Shown here piece after piece: positions 63,756-64,000 of a stretch of 64,000 nucleotides of DNA. The notes beneath the pieces were generated by a model. It made no database searches and was not told the origin of the DNA. It was given only the letters and a program-made list of their open reading frames with translations. Source of the stretch: Nothophaeocryptopus gaeumannii (Eukaryota; Ascomycota; Dothideomycetes; Mycosphaerellales; Mycosphaerellaceae); the NCBI GenBank assembly GCA_031771865.1, contig JASISA010000001.1:620001-684000 (forward strand), in the 5' to 3' direction. The translations under genes were made by a program, and so were the position numbers. The number at the start of each line of letters is the position of its first letter. Position 1 is the stretch's first letter.

Positions 63756-64000
63756 CTACGATGGCTGCCAAAGAGGTAACTGGAGTCGAAGAAATGATAC
63801 ACGCGGGTGAAGCTTTATTGATGAGCGTCTACGAGGCCGGACAGGGCGCTTGAACTCCTCTGGAGCGATAAAATGTCCAAGCGGCAGAGACTGAGCACAG
63901 TCTTTAGGTAGTCTGCTTAAGCTCGTGTCCCCGTGCGCCAGATCTTCGTCAAGGACGTTCGAGAAGATGTCATCGAAGAACGCTTGCCTCCAAACAGTTC
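63756..64000 (-). CDS. Hypothetical protein, C-terminal part, runs off right edge
   Basis: A minus-strand frame enters from the right edge and ends at the stop 63756-63758. It reads TVWRQAFFDDIFSNVLDEDL, LSRLPKDCAQSLPLGHFIAP and FKRPVRPRRRSSIKLHPRV, about 80 codons. It looks coding, with a basic C terminus, but I do not recognise the family and the N terminus is outside the window. Confidence 0.5.
   Translation of the reverse strand, partial: TVWRQAFFDDIFSNVLDEDLAHGDTSLSRLPKDCAQSLPLGHFIAPEEFKRPVRPRRRSSIKLHPRVSFLRLQLPLWQPS

Overview
This window comes from the nuclear genome of a filamentous ascomycete, most likely a dothideomycete-type member of the Pezizomycotina. The evidence is short introns of about 48 to 103 bases with GT-AG (twice GC-AG) borders, clear orthologues of Cwc2, Rpt2, Ubc1, Ubc7 and the pheromone receptor Ste3, many major-facilitator transporters, a Zn2Cys6 regulator, and transposon remnants showing C-to-T decay like repeat-induced point mutation (RIP). 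The genus is an inference I cannot settle from sequence alone. I see no tRNA, rRNA or CRISPR array.

Layout. 0-1.4 kb: a LINE ORF1 remnant and a sharply bounded RIP-like island. 1.4-6.2 kb: a broken aldehyde dehydrogenase, a broken metallo-beta-lactamase-fold hydrolase and an intact pantothenate/allantoate-type permease, which looks like a decayed catabolic gene group. 7-14 kb: lineage-specific zinc-binding proteins, including two diverged copies of one locus separated by a Tc1/mariner element with recognisable terminal inverted repeats. 14.6-18.5 kb: a broken membrane protein gene, CWC2 and a frame-disrupted alpha/beta hydrolase. 19-26.3 kb: STE3, an unknown membrane protein, and a divergent UDP-glucose dehydrogenase / family 4 glycosyltransferase pair. 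28-31 kb: UBC1 and the proteasome ATPase gene RPT2, head to head. 32-36 kb: a Ysc84-like actin-patch protein next to a decayed second Tc1 element and a 5'-truncated hAT transposase. 37.7-50.4 kb: a small protein with repeated Cys-Pro motifs, a permease, a short-chain dehydrogenase, UBC7, a LaeA-like methyltransferase, a Zn2Cys6 regulator, an NmrA-like protein and an Fmp30/NAPE-PLD-like hydrolase. 50.9-64 kb: a broken transcription factor, a permease, a sugar transporter, an F-box-like remnant and a multi-exon serine carboxypeptidase, ending in a partial gene at the right edge.

How the genes relate. Housekeeping genes (CWC2, RPT2, UBC1, UBC7, STE3) have intact frames. At least ten accessory genes instead carry single nonsense codons, often explicable as CAG/CGA to stop or TGG to stop, or single-base frame breaks. 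Either this is a genome shedding accessory genes, or the assembly has indel errors; the two explanations can be tested. The best functional lead is the UDP-glucose dehydrogenase / glycosyltransferase pair, which could make and transfer a uronic-acid donor. Next is the Cys-Pro repeat protein, which has heme-regulatory-like motifs.
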